Virus record (IMG/VR): IMGVR_UViG_3300017746_000031
Span: 1 to 43,080 of that record
DNA length: 43,080 nt
Source of the DNA: a virus
Reading direction: 5' to 3' (one strand)
Shown: one piece after another, positions 5,835-12,905 of the stretch
How the letters are laid out: each line of letters begins with the position of its first letter
Numbering within the stretch: the stretch's first letter is position 1
The notes under the pieces: model-generated
What the model saw: only the letters and a program-made list of their open reading frames with translations
The model's database searches: none
What the model was told of the DNA's origin: nothing
Made by a program: the position numbers and the translations under genes

Positions 5835-7474
5835 TGCAGCCTACTCCACATCCCTATTTCCGATTGCCTACTCAATCAGAGGCCAAGGCAATGGATCCTG
5901 CCAAGCTTACTGAAACCCTTATTCTAAGGGAAGAACTTATCCAGCAATCTAATAAGGATCCATTTCATAACGGTATTGAACCCCCTCATTGGAAAATGGC
6001 AGATGAAGAGTTCGCTAATACTGATGAATTATTAATATTAGGCGGAAATCGCAGTGGCAAGTCAGAATTCTGCAGTAAAAGAGTAGTAAAGTGCATAAAT
6101 GATATTCCAGAGGCGAATGTTTTGTGTATGCATACAACTTCTTCGACTTCAATTGAGCAGCAGCAGCAATATATTTGGAAATACATCCCCAGTGAATGGA
6201 AGGCGGCCAAGAAAGGTAAAGTCACCAACATGACTTTCTCTAAGAAGGGTGGATTTACTGAATCCTGTTGTGTGGCCCCCAATGGCAGCCGCATATTTTT
6301 TCGGAACTACTCCCAAAACTTAGATTCTGGTATCTTGGAGGGTTCCGAATGGGATATGGTGTGGCTGGATGAGCTTTGCGGTCTAGACCATGTCCAAGCA
6401 CTCCGTTTTCGACTCGTAACAAGGGCCAAGAGACCCGTCCAGCACCCAGATCACCCAGAATGGATGAAAGGATACCCCTACAGAGGTATGTTGATTAGCT
6501 TTACTCCCGTCACGGGTTACACTCCTACCGTCCGAGAATATTTGCAGGGTGCAACTACCGAAAAATGGGACTGGGCAGATCCAGAGTTATTGGAAAAGGA
6601 ACGGGTGCCAATTATTCAGCAGCCTTTGAAGGAGAATGCCAGAATTGTATATTTTTGGTCAGAATGGAACAAATTTAATGACTACCAGCAGCTAAAGCGG
6701 ACACTACGGTCTGATCCGAAGACTAAAATCTTGATGAGGGCATATGGATTGCCAACGGTAGTCCAGTCTGCTTCTTTCCCCCGTTTTTCGCAGAACCACT
6801 TGGTTAATGATGAGCAAATACCAGAGGAGGGTACAAATTATATGATTTGCGATCCTTCTCATGGCAAGAATTGGGTGATAATTTGGGTACGGGTTGCCAA
6901 GGATGGCAAGTGCTATGTCTACCGAGAATGGCCCAGCCAGACTGAACCAGTGAAAGGATTTGGATTTTTAGGAGAGTGGGCCGTAAGTGGAAAGAAGGTA
7001 GACGGGGATAAAGGCCCAGCACAGGAACCACTTGGGTTTTCTCTTGGACGATATAAGGAAACTATCGAGGAGTTAGAAGTTGATGAAAAAGTTTTTTGCA
7101 GGATTATGGATAGTCGATTTGGATCTGCCCCTACTCCGACTAAATCTGGAGTAACAACCCTTATTGATCAGATGGCCGATATTGGCTTGCACTTTGAACC
7201 CTCAATTGGGGTACGCATCGAGGAGGGTGTAACCATGATCAATGATTTACTGGACTGGGATGAGCAGGAGGAGATGTCTGCGATCAATTGTCCAAGATTA
7301 TATGTTCATGAGAAGTGCAAGAATGTAAGGTTTGCTCTTAGTACTTGGACAGGCAAGGACGGTAAGCATGGTGCCTGTAAAGATTTTGTAGATGTCTTGA
7401 GATACTTCTGTCTGGCTGGGCCAACCTTCTTGGACGGGGATAGTGCAATCTTAGACTCTGGGGGATCCTATTAG
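5834..7474 (+). CDS. terL: Large terminase subunit (TerL)
   Basis: The product is 546 residues, normal for the family. The ATPase domain has Walker A GGNRSGKS (70-77) and Walker B MVWLDE (175-180, with catalytic Glu). The RNase H-like nuclease domain begins near NYMICDPSHG (Asp340), continues with MDSRFGS (~427-433), and has a late Asp in KDFVDVLRYF. The protein cuts concatemeric DNA and drives it into the prohead through the portal, using a small subunit to choose the site. TAATG couples it to the preceding gene, and the likely small subunit lies ~350 bp upstream. Unusual 10-bp repeats begin at its stop codon. Confidence 0.95.
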   Translation: MQPTPHPYFRLPTQSEAKAMDPAKLTETLILREELIQQSNKDPFHNGIEPPHWKMADEEFANTDELLILGGNRSGKSEFCSKRVVKCINDIPEANVLCMHTTSSTSIEQQQQYIWKYIPSEWKAAKKGKVTNMTFSKKGGFTESCCVAPNGSRIFFRNYSQNLDSGILEGSEWDMVWLDELCGLDHVQALRFRLVTRAKRPVQHPDHPEWMKGYPYRGMLISFTPVTGYTPTVREYLQGATTEKWDWADPELLEKERVPIIQQPLKENARIVYFWSEWNKFNDYQQLKRTLRSDPKTKILMRAYGLPTVVQSASFPRFSQNHLVNDEQIPEEGTNYMICDPSHGKNWVIIWVRVAKDGKCYVYREWPSQTEPVKGFGFLGEWAVSGKKVDGDKGPAQEPLGFSLGRYKETIEELEVDEKVFCRIMDSRFGSAPTPTKSGVTTLIDQMADIGLHFEPSIGVRIEEGVTMINDLLDWDEQEEMSAINCPRLYVHEKCKNVRFALSTWTGKDGKHGACKDFVDVLRYFCLAGPTFLDGDSAILDSGGSY

Positions 7475-7530
7475 TGGTACCTAGTGGTACCCATTGGCAC
7501 CTATTGGCACTTGATGGCACTTGATGGCAC
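7471..7530. repeat. Six tandem 10-bp repeats at the terL stop codon
   Basis: The blocks read TTAGTGGTAC, CTAGTGGTAC, CCATTGGCAC, CTATTGGCAC, TTGATGGCAC, TTGATGGCAC: a conserved TGG(T/C)AC every 10 bp, exactly one helical turn. They are followed by CTTTTTT. The first two form GGTACC palindromes. A site repeated once per turn suggests cooperative protein binding on one face of the helix, as a packaging (cos/pac-like) site, a replication or partition site, or the operator of the promoter ~70 bp downstream. Confidence 0.8.
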
Positions 7531-7540
7531 CTTTTTTCAT

Positions 7541-7603
7541 GTATGACACAAGATAATAATAATTAGTCTTGATTTATGTATTGCGATATGCAAGATTCTA
7601 AAC
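7541..7603 (+). promoter_or_regulatory. Promoter of the shared leaderless family (first small-gene cassette)
   Basis: The box GTATGACACA at 7541-7550 (one mismatch to TTATGACACA) precedes -35 TTGATT (7569-7574), a 16-bp spacer and -10-like CAAGAT (7591-7596). The ATG at 7604 is 7 nt after the -10, where +1 is expected, and there is no Shine-Dalgarno sequence. The geometry matches the elements at 8803, 38376 and 40157. Confidence 0.55.
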
Positions 7604-7840
7604 ATGAAACAACGATTCCTACACCAAAACGACATTGATGAAGTAGCCAGCCAAGTGCTGACCCACTTTCAATTTAACCTAACCTCACGATCAACCATCG
7701 CAGAGATTGCAGATGTGGCTCATGACATCTTGATCGAAAATCTACTTCCAGACCGTAGATCACTTGCGGTCATTATCGCCAAGCAGGCCAAGGCCCGTTT
7801 TGTCGGCCAAATCGAATCCACCAAAAATCAATTAGCATGA
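7604..7840 (+). CDS. Small protein of unknown function, cassette 1
   Basis: The product is 78 residues and mostly helical: QNDIDEVASQVLTHFQFNLT, then TIAEIADVAHDILIENLLPD, then a basic end. It is the first gene after a promoter whose predicted start point is at this ATG. It begins MKQ (ATGAAACAA), as do the next two genes. The last 4 nt overlap the next start. Early expression is inferred from the promoter; no function is recognised. Confidence 0.6.
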   Translation: MKQRFLHQNDIDEVASQVLTHFQFNLTSRSTIAEIADVAHDILIENLLPDRRSLAVIIAKQAKARFVGQIESTKNQLA

Positions 7841-8085
7841 AACAATACTTCACTTTTTACACTGTCACGGAACAGAGTGACCATAACGAAAATATAACGA
7901 GCTGGTTTTCCAGTAAATCTGCTGCCCAAAAGCACTGCAATGAAGTTAATAAACTTCTAAAAGAGGAATACTGCAATGACGGGTTATGGACGGATGAATT
8001 GTTACTCGAAGTCGACACCCTTGAGGTACCCAAAGGAAAGAAGGAACTTCTAGGGTGGTTCAATAATTACGCACATAACATTTAA
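7837..8085 (+). CDS. Small acidic protein of unknown function, cassette 1
   Basis: The product is 82 residues and starts MKQYFTFYTVTEQSDH. The pattern is a short strand, then SWFSSKSAAQKHCNEVNKLL, then an acidic strand. Small phage proteins that follow a strand with an SKSAA-A helix often have a compact alpha/beta fold of unknown role. ATGA couples it to the upstream gene. Nothing suggests an enzyme. Confidence 0.6.
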   Translation: MKQYFTFYTVTEQSDHNENITSWFSSKSAAQKHCNEVNKLLKEEYCNDGLWTDELLLEVDTLEVPKGKKELLGWFNNYAHNI

Positions 8086-8086
8086 T

Positions 8087-8218
8087 ATGAAACAAAGAGT
8101 AATCAATCTATCGCACTACGAAGTGCTGCAACTAAAACGAGGGGAGAATATCCGCATCCAGTTCAAGGACACTATCTTGATCTTAGCTGGAGAGAAAAAA
8201 GAGAAAGGAAAAAAATAA
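8087..8218 (+). CDS. 43-residue protein of unknown function
   Basis: The ATG at 8087 follows the previous TAA by one base, and its own TAA (8216-8218) shares a base with the next ATG. The product begins MKQRVINLSHYEVLQLKRGE, continues IRIQFKDTILILAG and ends EKKEKGKK. The first 30 residues could make a small beta-sheet. It begins MKQ like its two upstream neighbours. Support is positional: tight packing in a one-strand operon. Confidence 0.5.
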   Translation: MKQRVINLSHYEVLQLKRGENIRIQFKDTILILAGEKKEKGKK

Positions 8219-8565
8219 TGAGTTTTGATAAAGATAACTGGGCTATACCAACTGGCCTTTCACGCAAGACAAGGAAACTTGCTCATGCCATAGTAAAGCT
8301 GGCCAAGAAACGAGATTGGTCATCTGGGGGCCAGAAAGTTTTTTGGTCACCCAAAGAATGGAAGAATAAGGGTGAACCTTATGGATGTGGATCCGAGTTG
8401 ATCATCCTCCATGAAGGTGGAGATCATGCCCCATTCTTCTCACTGGATTATTCATCTTATGCTGGATCCTATGATCAGTATGAAGAGCAAAGCAAATTCT
8501 TGCAGTCTCAAGGATTCTGGACTGAGGGTCTCTACACTTGGAGTAGTGCAATCTATGAGTCTTAA
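8218..8565 (+). CDS. Protein of unknown function, cassette 1
   Basis: The product is 115 residues, with AAAGGA upstream and TAATG coupling to the previous gene. The N-terminal part is basic (RKTRKLAHAIVKLAKKRDW). The rest is aromatic and Gly/Ser-rich (GDHAPFFSLDYSSYAGSYDQ, then FWTEGLYTWSSAIYES). Repeated Trp and Tyr suggest a compact, perhaps ligand-binding, domain. No family is recognised. Its end overlaps the next gene by 11 nt. Confidence 0.55.
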   Translation: MSFDKDNWAIPTGLSRKTRKLAHAIVKLAKKRDWSSGGQKVFWSPKEWKNKGEPYGCGSELIILHEGGDHAPFFSLDYSSYAGSYDQYEEQSKFLQSQGFWTEGLYTWSSAIYES

Positions 8566-8812
8566 AAATTTATCTAGCGACAATGCCAAAGCACTCTGGG
8601 AGTGGAAAGGCCAGAAGGAATTTGGTGAGGTTAAGCAAGCAATCATTGCAGACCGCAAGAAAGTTCAGAAATGGGCCAACCGTGCAGCCAGTGGTAAGTT
8701 ATCAATCAGTGACCTCAAGAGACTTCAACTATCCTTACTTTGCCTCATTGATAACGAGGAACACTTCAACCGAGTCAAGGAAGTTAAGCGTAAATCAGAG
8801 TCTGTGTCATAA
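8555..8812 (+). CDS. Small basic helical protein, function unknown
   Basis: The ATG at 8555 is chosen over the in-frame ATG at 8411, which lies deep inside the previous gene. The 85-residue product begins MSLKNLSSDNAKALWEWKG and is basic, with VKQAIIADRKKVQKWANRA followed by a second helix pair. The size and charge fit a small DNA- or protein-binding antagonist, but no motif proves it. The gene ends at the second promoter of this cassette, and its last codons contain the inverted TGTGTCATAA box. Confidence 0.5.
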   Translation: MSLKNLSSDNAKALWEWKGQKEFGEVKQAIIADRKKVQKWANRAASGKLSISDLKRLQLSLLCLIDNEEHFNRVKEVKRKSESVS

Positions 8813-8860
8813 ATGTATTTATCACTTGCTTAATGTATTACATTATATAAGATTTAAACT
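8803..8860 (+). promoter_or_regulatory. Promoter of the shared leaderless family (second in cassette 1)
   Basis: TGTGTCATAA (8803-8812) is the exact reverse complement of the TTATGACACA box seen at the related promoters. Downstream are -35 TTGCTT (8826-8831), a 16-bp spacer and -10 TAAGAT (8848-8853), then 7 nt to the ATG at 8861. The stretch from CTTGCTT to the ATG closely resembles the promoter at 7569-7603. No Shine-Dalgarno sequence is present. Confidence 0.55.
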
Positions 8861-9094
8861 ATGACTACTACTTCAGAAATTAACCCCAGAATCGAATGTC
8901 CATACCGTTGGCAAGAAGGTTGGCCGCAAGGTATCTATGTAGGCTGCGGTGGCAATGAGCGGCCGTTCGTTATCGCCCATAAGTGGTACATCTATGTCTG
9001 GGATAAACCAAATCACTCTCACCAGTATTATTCCTTCAATGACGATCTATTCATTGATGACATCTACTTCGAGAAACACATCCGAACATTATGA
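8861..9094 (+). CDS. Small aromatic-rich protein, function unknown
   Basis: The product is 77 residues, rich in Trp, Tyr and His (CPYRWQEGWPQGIYVGCGG, then HKWYIYVWDKPNHSHQYYSF), and ends in an acidic strand. The ATG is at the predicted transcription start. The pattern of short strands fits a small beta domain. There is no family assignment. Its stop overlaps the next start (ATGA at 9091). Confidence 0.55.
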   Translation: MTTTSEINPRIECPYRWQEGWPQGIYVGCGGNERPFVIAHKWYIYVWDKPNHSHQYYSFNDDLFIDDIYFEKHIRTL

Positions 9095-9183
9095 GCATAT
9101 ACGATCACTTCATCTTCATTTGCCCTGCAATCGCAGTGGGCCTTTTTTTATTCAACCTATTCAAATCACTATTCACCAAATGA
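9091..9183 (+). CDS. 30-residue single-span membrane peptide
   Basis: ATGA overlaps at both ends (9091-9094 and 9180-9183) tie it to its neighbours. The sequence has one hydrophobic helix (FIFICPAIAVGLFLFNLF) followed by KSLFTK, so the C-terminus is probably cytoplasmic. Small early membrane peptides in phages can act on host membranes or exclude other phages, but nothing here specifies that. Confidence 0.5.
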   Translation: MSIYDHFIFICPAIAVGLFLFNLFKSLFTK

Positions 9184-9461
9184 AAATCACACAAATTCAC
9201 CAAGAGTACTCTATAAAAGAAGGCACTAAAACCGTATACGAACTTCGCAAAGAGACTACTCTGGAAATTACTTACCAGCGTTATCAAAATATTACTGACC
9301 CAGACTGGGCTAAATACAACCGCAGCTTGGGCGGCACTGAAACAATTAACCGAGGCTACACCAAAAGAGGGTACTTGGTTACCGAAATAGTCAGTAAATC
9401 ACCTAAGAATATACAAGGTGTACGCACAACCAAGTCAGTTAGAAAGTTTAAATTCAACTAA
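9180..9461 (+). CDS. Small basic protein, function unknown
   Basis: The product is 93 residues. The start at 9180 is chosen because it overlaps the stop of the membrane peptide (ATGA). The pattern is strand-rich: KTVYELRKETTLEITYQRYQ, then GYTKRGYLVTEIVSKS, then a basic end, VRKFKFN. This suggests a small beta-sandwich or hairpin protein. There is no recognisable motif. It shares a base with the next start (TAATG). Confidence 0.5.
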   Translation: MKITQIHQEYSIKEGTKTVYELRKETTLEITYQRYQNITDPDWAKYNRSLGGTETINRGYTKRGYLVTEIVSKSPKNIQGVRTTKSVRKFKFN

Positions 9462-9652
9462 TGCCAGACATGCCACATCTACCAAATTCCCCAGAGGAAG
9501 AAATTGAGTATGCCAAGCAGCAATCTTTCATTGAAGAATGGGAAAAAGATATAGCTAGGCAATCGACACAAAAGGAAAATGTGTCCGAAAATAAAAGTTT
9601 CATCGACATGAACTTACACGAATTAAACAAAATTATAAATAATGGATATTAA
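9461..9652 (+). CDS. Small acidic helical protein, function unknown
   Basis: The product is 63 residues. It has a Pro-rich N-terminus (MPDMPHLPNSPEEEIEYAKQ), a charged helix and a short C-terminal helix (FIDMNLHELNKIINNGY). Coupling to the upstream gene (TAATG) is the main support. It overlaps the next gene by 11 nt. Confidence 0.45.
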   Translation: MPDMPHLPNSPEEEIEYAKQQSFIEEWEKDIARQSTQKENVSENKSFIDMNLHELNKIINNGY

Positions 9653-9824
9653 CGAACAAATACTAAAGCGGATCTGCTCTATACTGGGCATCCCGTGCTA
9701 CCAAGGCCGACAAGATAAGTTTATTTTAAAAATATGCGAAGATATTGCCGCAGGTAATTGCGTTGTCATAGATTCTGACAATAAATCAATTTGCTCATTG
9801 CATCCCACTAAGCAAGATGTTTAA
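9642..9824 (+). CDS. Small protein of unknown function with four cysteines
   Basis: The product is 60 residues: MDINEQILKRICSILGIPCY, then ICEDIAAGNCVVIDSDNKS and a short end. The Cys residues are spread out and do not form a CxxC pair. The layout (helix, short loop, helix, strand) is compact. No function is recognised. Confidence 0.45.
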   Translation: MDINEQILKRICSILGIPCYQGRQDKFILKICEDIAAGNCVVIDSDNKSICSLHPTKQDV

Positions 9825-9835
9825 GGTGAATCACT

Positions 9836-10042
9836 ATGACCGAAGAAACCGACAAACCAAAATTAGGCTGGGGTGGGAAAAGACCAAATCAAGACGGGCG
9901 GCCCCCTCTTCCAGAAGATCAAAGACGAGTACCACTCCGAGCAAGGGTGCTTCCAGAGACAATTCATTTTTTACAGAAAGATGACGAGGGTATGGGCAAG
10001 GCAATTGATAAGCTTGTCCGACTCCGTAAGAAAAAAAAGTAG
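9836..10042 (+). CDS. Small RHH-like DNA-binding candidate (GRPP motif)
   Basis: The product is 68 residues with AAGGTGA upstream. WGGKRPNQDGRPPLPEDQRR followed by VPLRARVLPETIHFLQKDD and a helix is the pattern of a widespread small phage family: a GRPP leader, then a strand-helix-helix region resembling ribbon-helix-helix repressors. It ends in poly-Lys. It could regulate the promoter and palindrome that lie 1-35 bp downstream. It is one of four repressor candidates in a window without a classical one. Confidence 0.5.
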   Translation: MTEETDKPKLGWGGKRPNQDGRPPLPEDQRRVPLRARVLPETIHFLQKDDEGMGKAIDKLVRLRKKKK

Positions 10043-10077
10043 TTGACCATCTCTGATATTGCAGGTATTTCCTGCAA
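10043..10077 (+). promoter_or_regulatory. Promoter with a perfect palindrome over the -10 and start codon
   Basis: TTGACC (10043-10048), a 17-bp spacer and TATTTC (10066-10071) form a moderate sigma-70-type promoter. TTGCAGG-TATTT-CCTGCAA (10059-10077) is a perfect 7-bp inverted repeat around a 5-nt centre. It covers the -10, the expected start point and the A of the ATG at 10077. It could be a repressor operator or, in RNA, a hairpin that hides the start codon. Confidence 0.55.
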
Positions 10078-10280
10078 TGGCAGGAACAAATGAACCGAGT
10101 AAAGCCTTACTGAGGAGAAGAGAGGTCATGGATTGGCTGGGGCTGGCCGATCACGAAATGTCCAATCTCGTAAAGGATGGAGTTTTAAAGCCCAAATACT
10201 TTCGTGAAGGTGCAAGAGCATTCTTTGTAAAACGAGAGATAGAAAAGAATATTCTGGAAACAGAAGAGGTGCCTGCATGA
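10077..10280 (+). CDS. MerR/excisionase-like helix-turn-helix protein
   Basis: The product is 67 residues from the ATG at 10077; a TTG start 18 nt upstream is less likely. LLRRREVMDWLGLADHEMSN followed by LVKDGVLKPKYF and ARAFFVKREIEKNIL is a small HTH-wing domain like those of excisionases and MerR N-termini. It is the first gene of the head operon and follows a palindrome that overlaps its start, so autoregulation of the late operon is attractive. It could also be an excisionase, but it is far from the integrase gene. Confidence 0.55.
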   Translation: MAGTNEPSKALLRRREVMDWLGLADHEMSNLVKDGVLKPKYFREGARAFFVKREIEKNILETEEVPA

Positions 10281-12403
10281 GGTACCAATACGACTCCGAA
10301 AAGAATAAGGCTACAAATGAACCAGATGTAGCCAAGTTACAGTCCGAGCTTACAGACATCCTTGAGGATGCTGGCCGAAATCTCCGCAGGCGAGATGACT
10401 ATGACGATGTACGCTATGCCCGTTGGGCAGGCCAATCTGATGACGGGAGAAAGCATGAGGATGAACTGGGCCGCAGGCCAATCCCGTGGGAAGGTAGTTC
10501 CGATATTCATATGCGACTCGCAGATCGATTGATCAATGAGCATGTGCATATGGCACTAGAAAGTTTTTTTAGATCAAATATGTCAGTCTCTGGGATTGAG
10601 ACCAGTGATCAAAAGAAAGCATCGTACTGGAGAGATTGTTTATCCTATTTCTTAGAGCAGCGTATGCTCCCAGAACTTCGTAGAGAAGTTGAGATCCTTG
10701 CACAGGAAATGTTTTCTGGCACTCCTGCAATTGGAGTTCTTGGTGTTTATTGGCAGCAGGAAACCATCATGCGTAATAAAAAATTTACCGTACAGGATGT
10801 TATCCAAATGGTTACTTCGCAGGGTGGAGATCAGCAGGCCGTAGAGGAAATTATGGGAGTCTTGCAGGATCCAGATATGGAGCAGGATGCCCTTGCCTTA
10901 ATGGCCCAAGTGTTTGCTGGTGTTAAGGAAAAAGTACTTAAGAAAGGTCTTAAAGAGTTTCGTGAGACAGGAGAAACCAAACTACCAACTCCAACCATCC
11001 ACGAAAACCGTCCTCGATTTGTAGCACATAAGCTATACGAAGATGTTTTTGTGGATGCCAACTGCACTGAATTAGACCGAGCTAGGGTCATCATGAGGAG
11101 GGAATGGTTATCCGAGACCGAGCTACGGGACAAGATTGTTTCAGAAGGTTTTGACGAGGAATTTGTCGAATCAGTACTTGAGAAATCAGAGGGTCAATCT
11201 GGAGTTGCCGAGTACGATTATCGGAATCCGATCATGCTGGGAGTCCACACAATGGGCAAAGGAATTGAGGGAGACTTCAATGACCTGTATGAAATTTTCT
11301 ATGCTTATCATAGGGTCTATGATGAAGATACAAATGTTCCTGCCATCTATTGCACTGCATTTTCATCCCATGTTCCAGATCTCTATGGTAAGCATGAAAT
11401 TCTAGAATATGGACACAATCAGATGCCGTTTGTTCTGTTTACACGGGAACGGTTATCTAGATCAATATTTGACTCCAGAGGAATTTCTGAATTGGTTGCT
11501 ACCAACCAGTACGAGGCAAAGGTGCAACGGGATCTTCGTAATGATGCAAGTCAAATTGGTGTCATACCGCCACTACTGGTAAATGCTCGCAGGGGTGGAT
11601 TAAATTTACTTGTGGCCCCAGCCTCCCAGATCACCATAACTCGCCCAGATGACATTGGTTGGCTCCAACCACCCCCGTTATCAGAAAGTTCAATGGAGGC
11701 AGAGAATGCAGCCATTATGGATGCGGAAAGGTACTTCGGCAACCCAGAGAAACCAGAAGCAAAGCAGCTTTATCAACAGTGCATGGTAAATCGCTGGTTG
11801 GATTCGTGGAGAGAAGCATTGTCTCAAGCATTGTCTTTGTGCCAGCAATATTTGGAACCAGAATTTGTAGCACGAATCACTGGCGGCCCCGTTGAGGAAA
11901 TTGCAATGAAGCAGGAAGATATCGAAGGTAAATTTGATTTATCTCTTCGGTTTTCAGTAGACACTTTAAATCCAGAGTTCATGGAGAAAAAACTGGATGC
12001 AGTTACGAAAATGACTCAGTTCGATACTACTGGTGCATTGGATCGTAATAAGCTTTTGACCATCATAGCTGAATCAATTGACCCAATGTTAGCAAAGCAG
12101 GTAATCATGGACAAGGATACCGCCAGTCAGAAGGAAATCGAAGATGAGCAAAATAGCTGGGTTAAAATCATTAATGAAATCGAGCCACTTCCCAAGGAGG
12201 GAGTGAACTTTGAACTTCGCACACAAACTGCTCAACAGATTATGCAAACTTCACAAGAGTTCCAAAAGAAGATGGCCGAGAATCCGCTAGTTAAACAATT
12301 GGCCGAGAATCGGATGAAGTACTTGCAGTTCGGAATCCAGCAGCAGCAGAATGCACAGATTGGCCGAGTGGGTGTTAAACCAGTAATGGGAGGCGGCTAC
12401 TAA
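10277..12403 (+). CDS. Portal protein
   Basis: The product is 708 residues, the length of large P22-like portals. Family-like features are the RPIPWEGSSDIHMRLADRLI segment near the N-terminus, the long helical region around VATNQYEAKVQRDLRNDA, and the Gln-rich C-terminal helix. Twelve copies form the ring at one capsid vertex through which DNA is packaged and ejected and to which the tail binds. It follows terL by 2.8 kb, with the small-gene cassette between. GAGGTG is its SD, and ATGA couples it to the HTH gene. Position before phosphoesterase, scaffold and capsid genes supports the call. Confidence 0.85.
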   Translation: MRYQYDSEKNKATNEPDVAKLQSELTDILEDAGRNLRRRDDYDDVRYARWAGQSDDGRKHEDELGRRPIPWEGSSDIHMRLADRLINEHVHMALESFFRSNMSVSGIETSDQKKASYWRDCLSYFLEQRMLPELRREVEILAQEMFSGTPAIGVLGVYWQQETIMRNKKFTVQDVIQMVTSQGGDQQAVEEIMGVLQDPDMEQDALALMAQVFAGVKEKVLKKGLKEFRETGETKLPTPTIHENRPRFVAHKLYEDVFVDANCTELDRARVIMRREWLSETELRDKIVSEGFDEEFVESVLEKSEGQSGVAEYDYRNPIMLGVHTMGKGIEGDFNDLYEIFYAYHRVYDEDTNVPAIYCTAFSSHVPDLYGKHEILEYGHNQMPFVLFTRERLSRSIFDSRGISELVATNQYEAKVQRDLRNDASQIGVIPPLLVNARRGGLNLLVAPASQITITRPDDIGWLQPPPLSESSMEAENAAIMDAERYFGNPEKPEAKQLYQQCMVNRWLDSWREALSQALSLCQQYLEPEFVARITGGPVEEIAMKQEDIEGKFDLSLRFSVDTLNPEFMEKKLDAVTKMTQFDTTGALDRNKLLTIIAESIDPMLAKQVIMDKDTASQKEIEDEQNSWVKIINEIEPLPKEGVNFELRTQTAQQIMQTSQEFQKKMAENPLVKQLAENRMKYLQFGIQQQQNAQIGRVGVKPVMGGGY

Positions 12404-12669
12404 TGTTTTGTTTTTGCAAAGGTAAGAAAGCGACTCTGGTAAAATATCCATCCCCAATGAGCGGAGATGATGTAAAGCGTATCTTCGGTGAAGTTGGCGA
12501 GGATTCCAAGTTATGGCAGGCACTCGATTCAATCTTGGATAATATGCTCCTAGATGCGGTTAACGATGTATCAGACCCTAAGAACGATGTTACAAAGTTT
12601 GCTCATGCTGCTGGAAGAGTAGATGCAATCAGTGGGCTTAAATCCAGACTAGAAGAACACAAGAAATGA
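12403..12669 (+). CDS. Small protein after portal, function unknown
   Basis: The product is 88 residues. The N-terminus CFCKGKKA has two Cys, and the rest is helical and acidic (VKRIFGEVGEDSKLWQALDS to GRVDAISGLKSRLEEHKK). The DAISGLKSRLEE end recalls small phage proteins found beside portal genes. It may be a minor head component. TAATG coupling to the portal gene supports translation at a related level. Confidence 0.55.
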   Translation: MFCFCKGKKATLVKYPSPMSGDDVKRIFGEVGEDSKLWQALDSILDNMLLDAVNDVSDPKNDVTKFAHAAGRVDAISGLKSRLEEHKK

Positions 12670-12851
12670 CTATTCAAGATACCCCAGAGCAAAAGTTTAA
12701 AAAGGAGCATCGAGCATTATTTAATCGATGGATTGAGGAGTCGGATATTGAAGACTTGAGCCTAGCTAAGATTGCCTACGATGACATTAATGAGTGGCTT
12801 GATGAACCCGTCATCGAGTTTGAATGTGATATGAATTTGGAGGAAGAATAA
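12666..12851 (+). CDS. Small acidic protein, function unknown
   Basis: The product is 61 residues and strongly acidic towards the C-terminus (DDINEWLDEPVIEFECDMNL, then EEE). It overlaps both neighbours (ATGA at its start, TAATG at its end). It is followed at once by a tiny, very basic peptide, so opposite charges lie side by side. No family is recognised. Confidence 0.5.
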   Translation: MTIQDTPEQKFKKEHRALFNRWIEESDIEDLSLAKIAYDDINEWLDEPVIEFECDMNLEEE

Positions 12852-12904
12852 TGCCCTACACGAAAAAGAAAAAAGTAAAAAAAGGAACTCGTAAACCCTG
12901 CTAG
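12851..12904 (+). CDS. 17-residue lysine-rich peptide
   Basis: The ATG shares a base with the previous TAA and follows GGAGGAAG by about 5 nt, a strong initiation context. The peptide is MPYTKKKKVKKGTRKPC. Very short basic peptides starting MPY/MPR-K occur in head gene clusters of other phages. A DNA-condensing or capsid-interior role is possible but unproven. Confidence 0.5.
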   Translation: MPYTKKKKVKKGTRKPC

Positions 12905-12905
12905 G

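Noticed and set aside
8949-9179. N-terminal extension of the 9180 gene
   Set aside because: This part overlaps the gene at 8861 and the membrane peptide at 9091 in other frames. The ATGA overlap at 9180 marks the true start.
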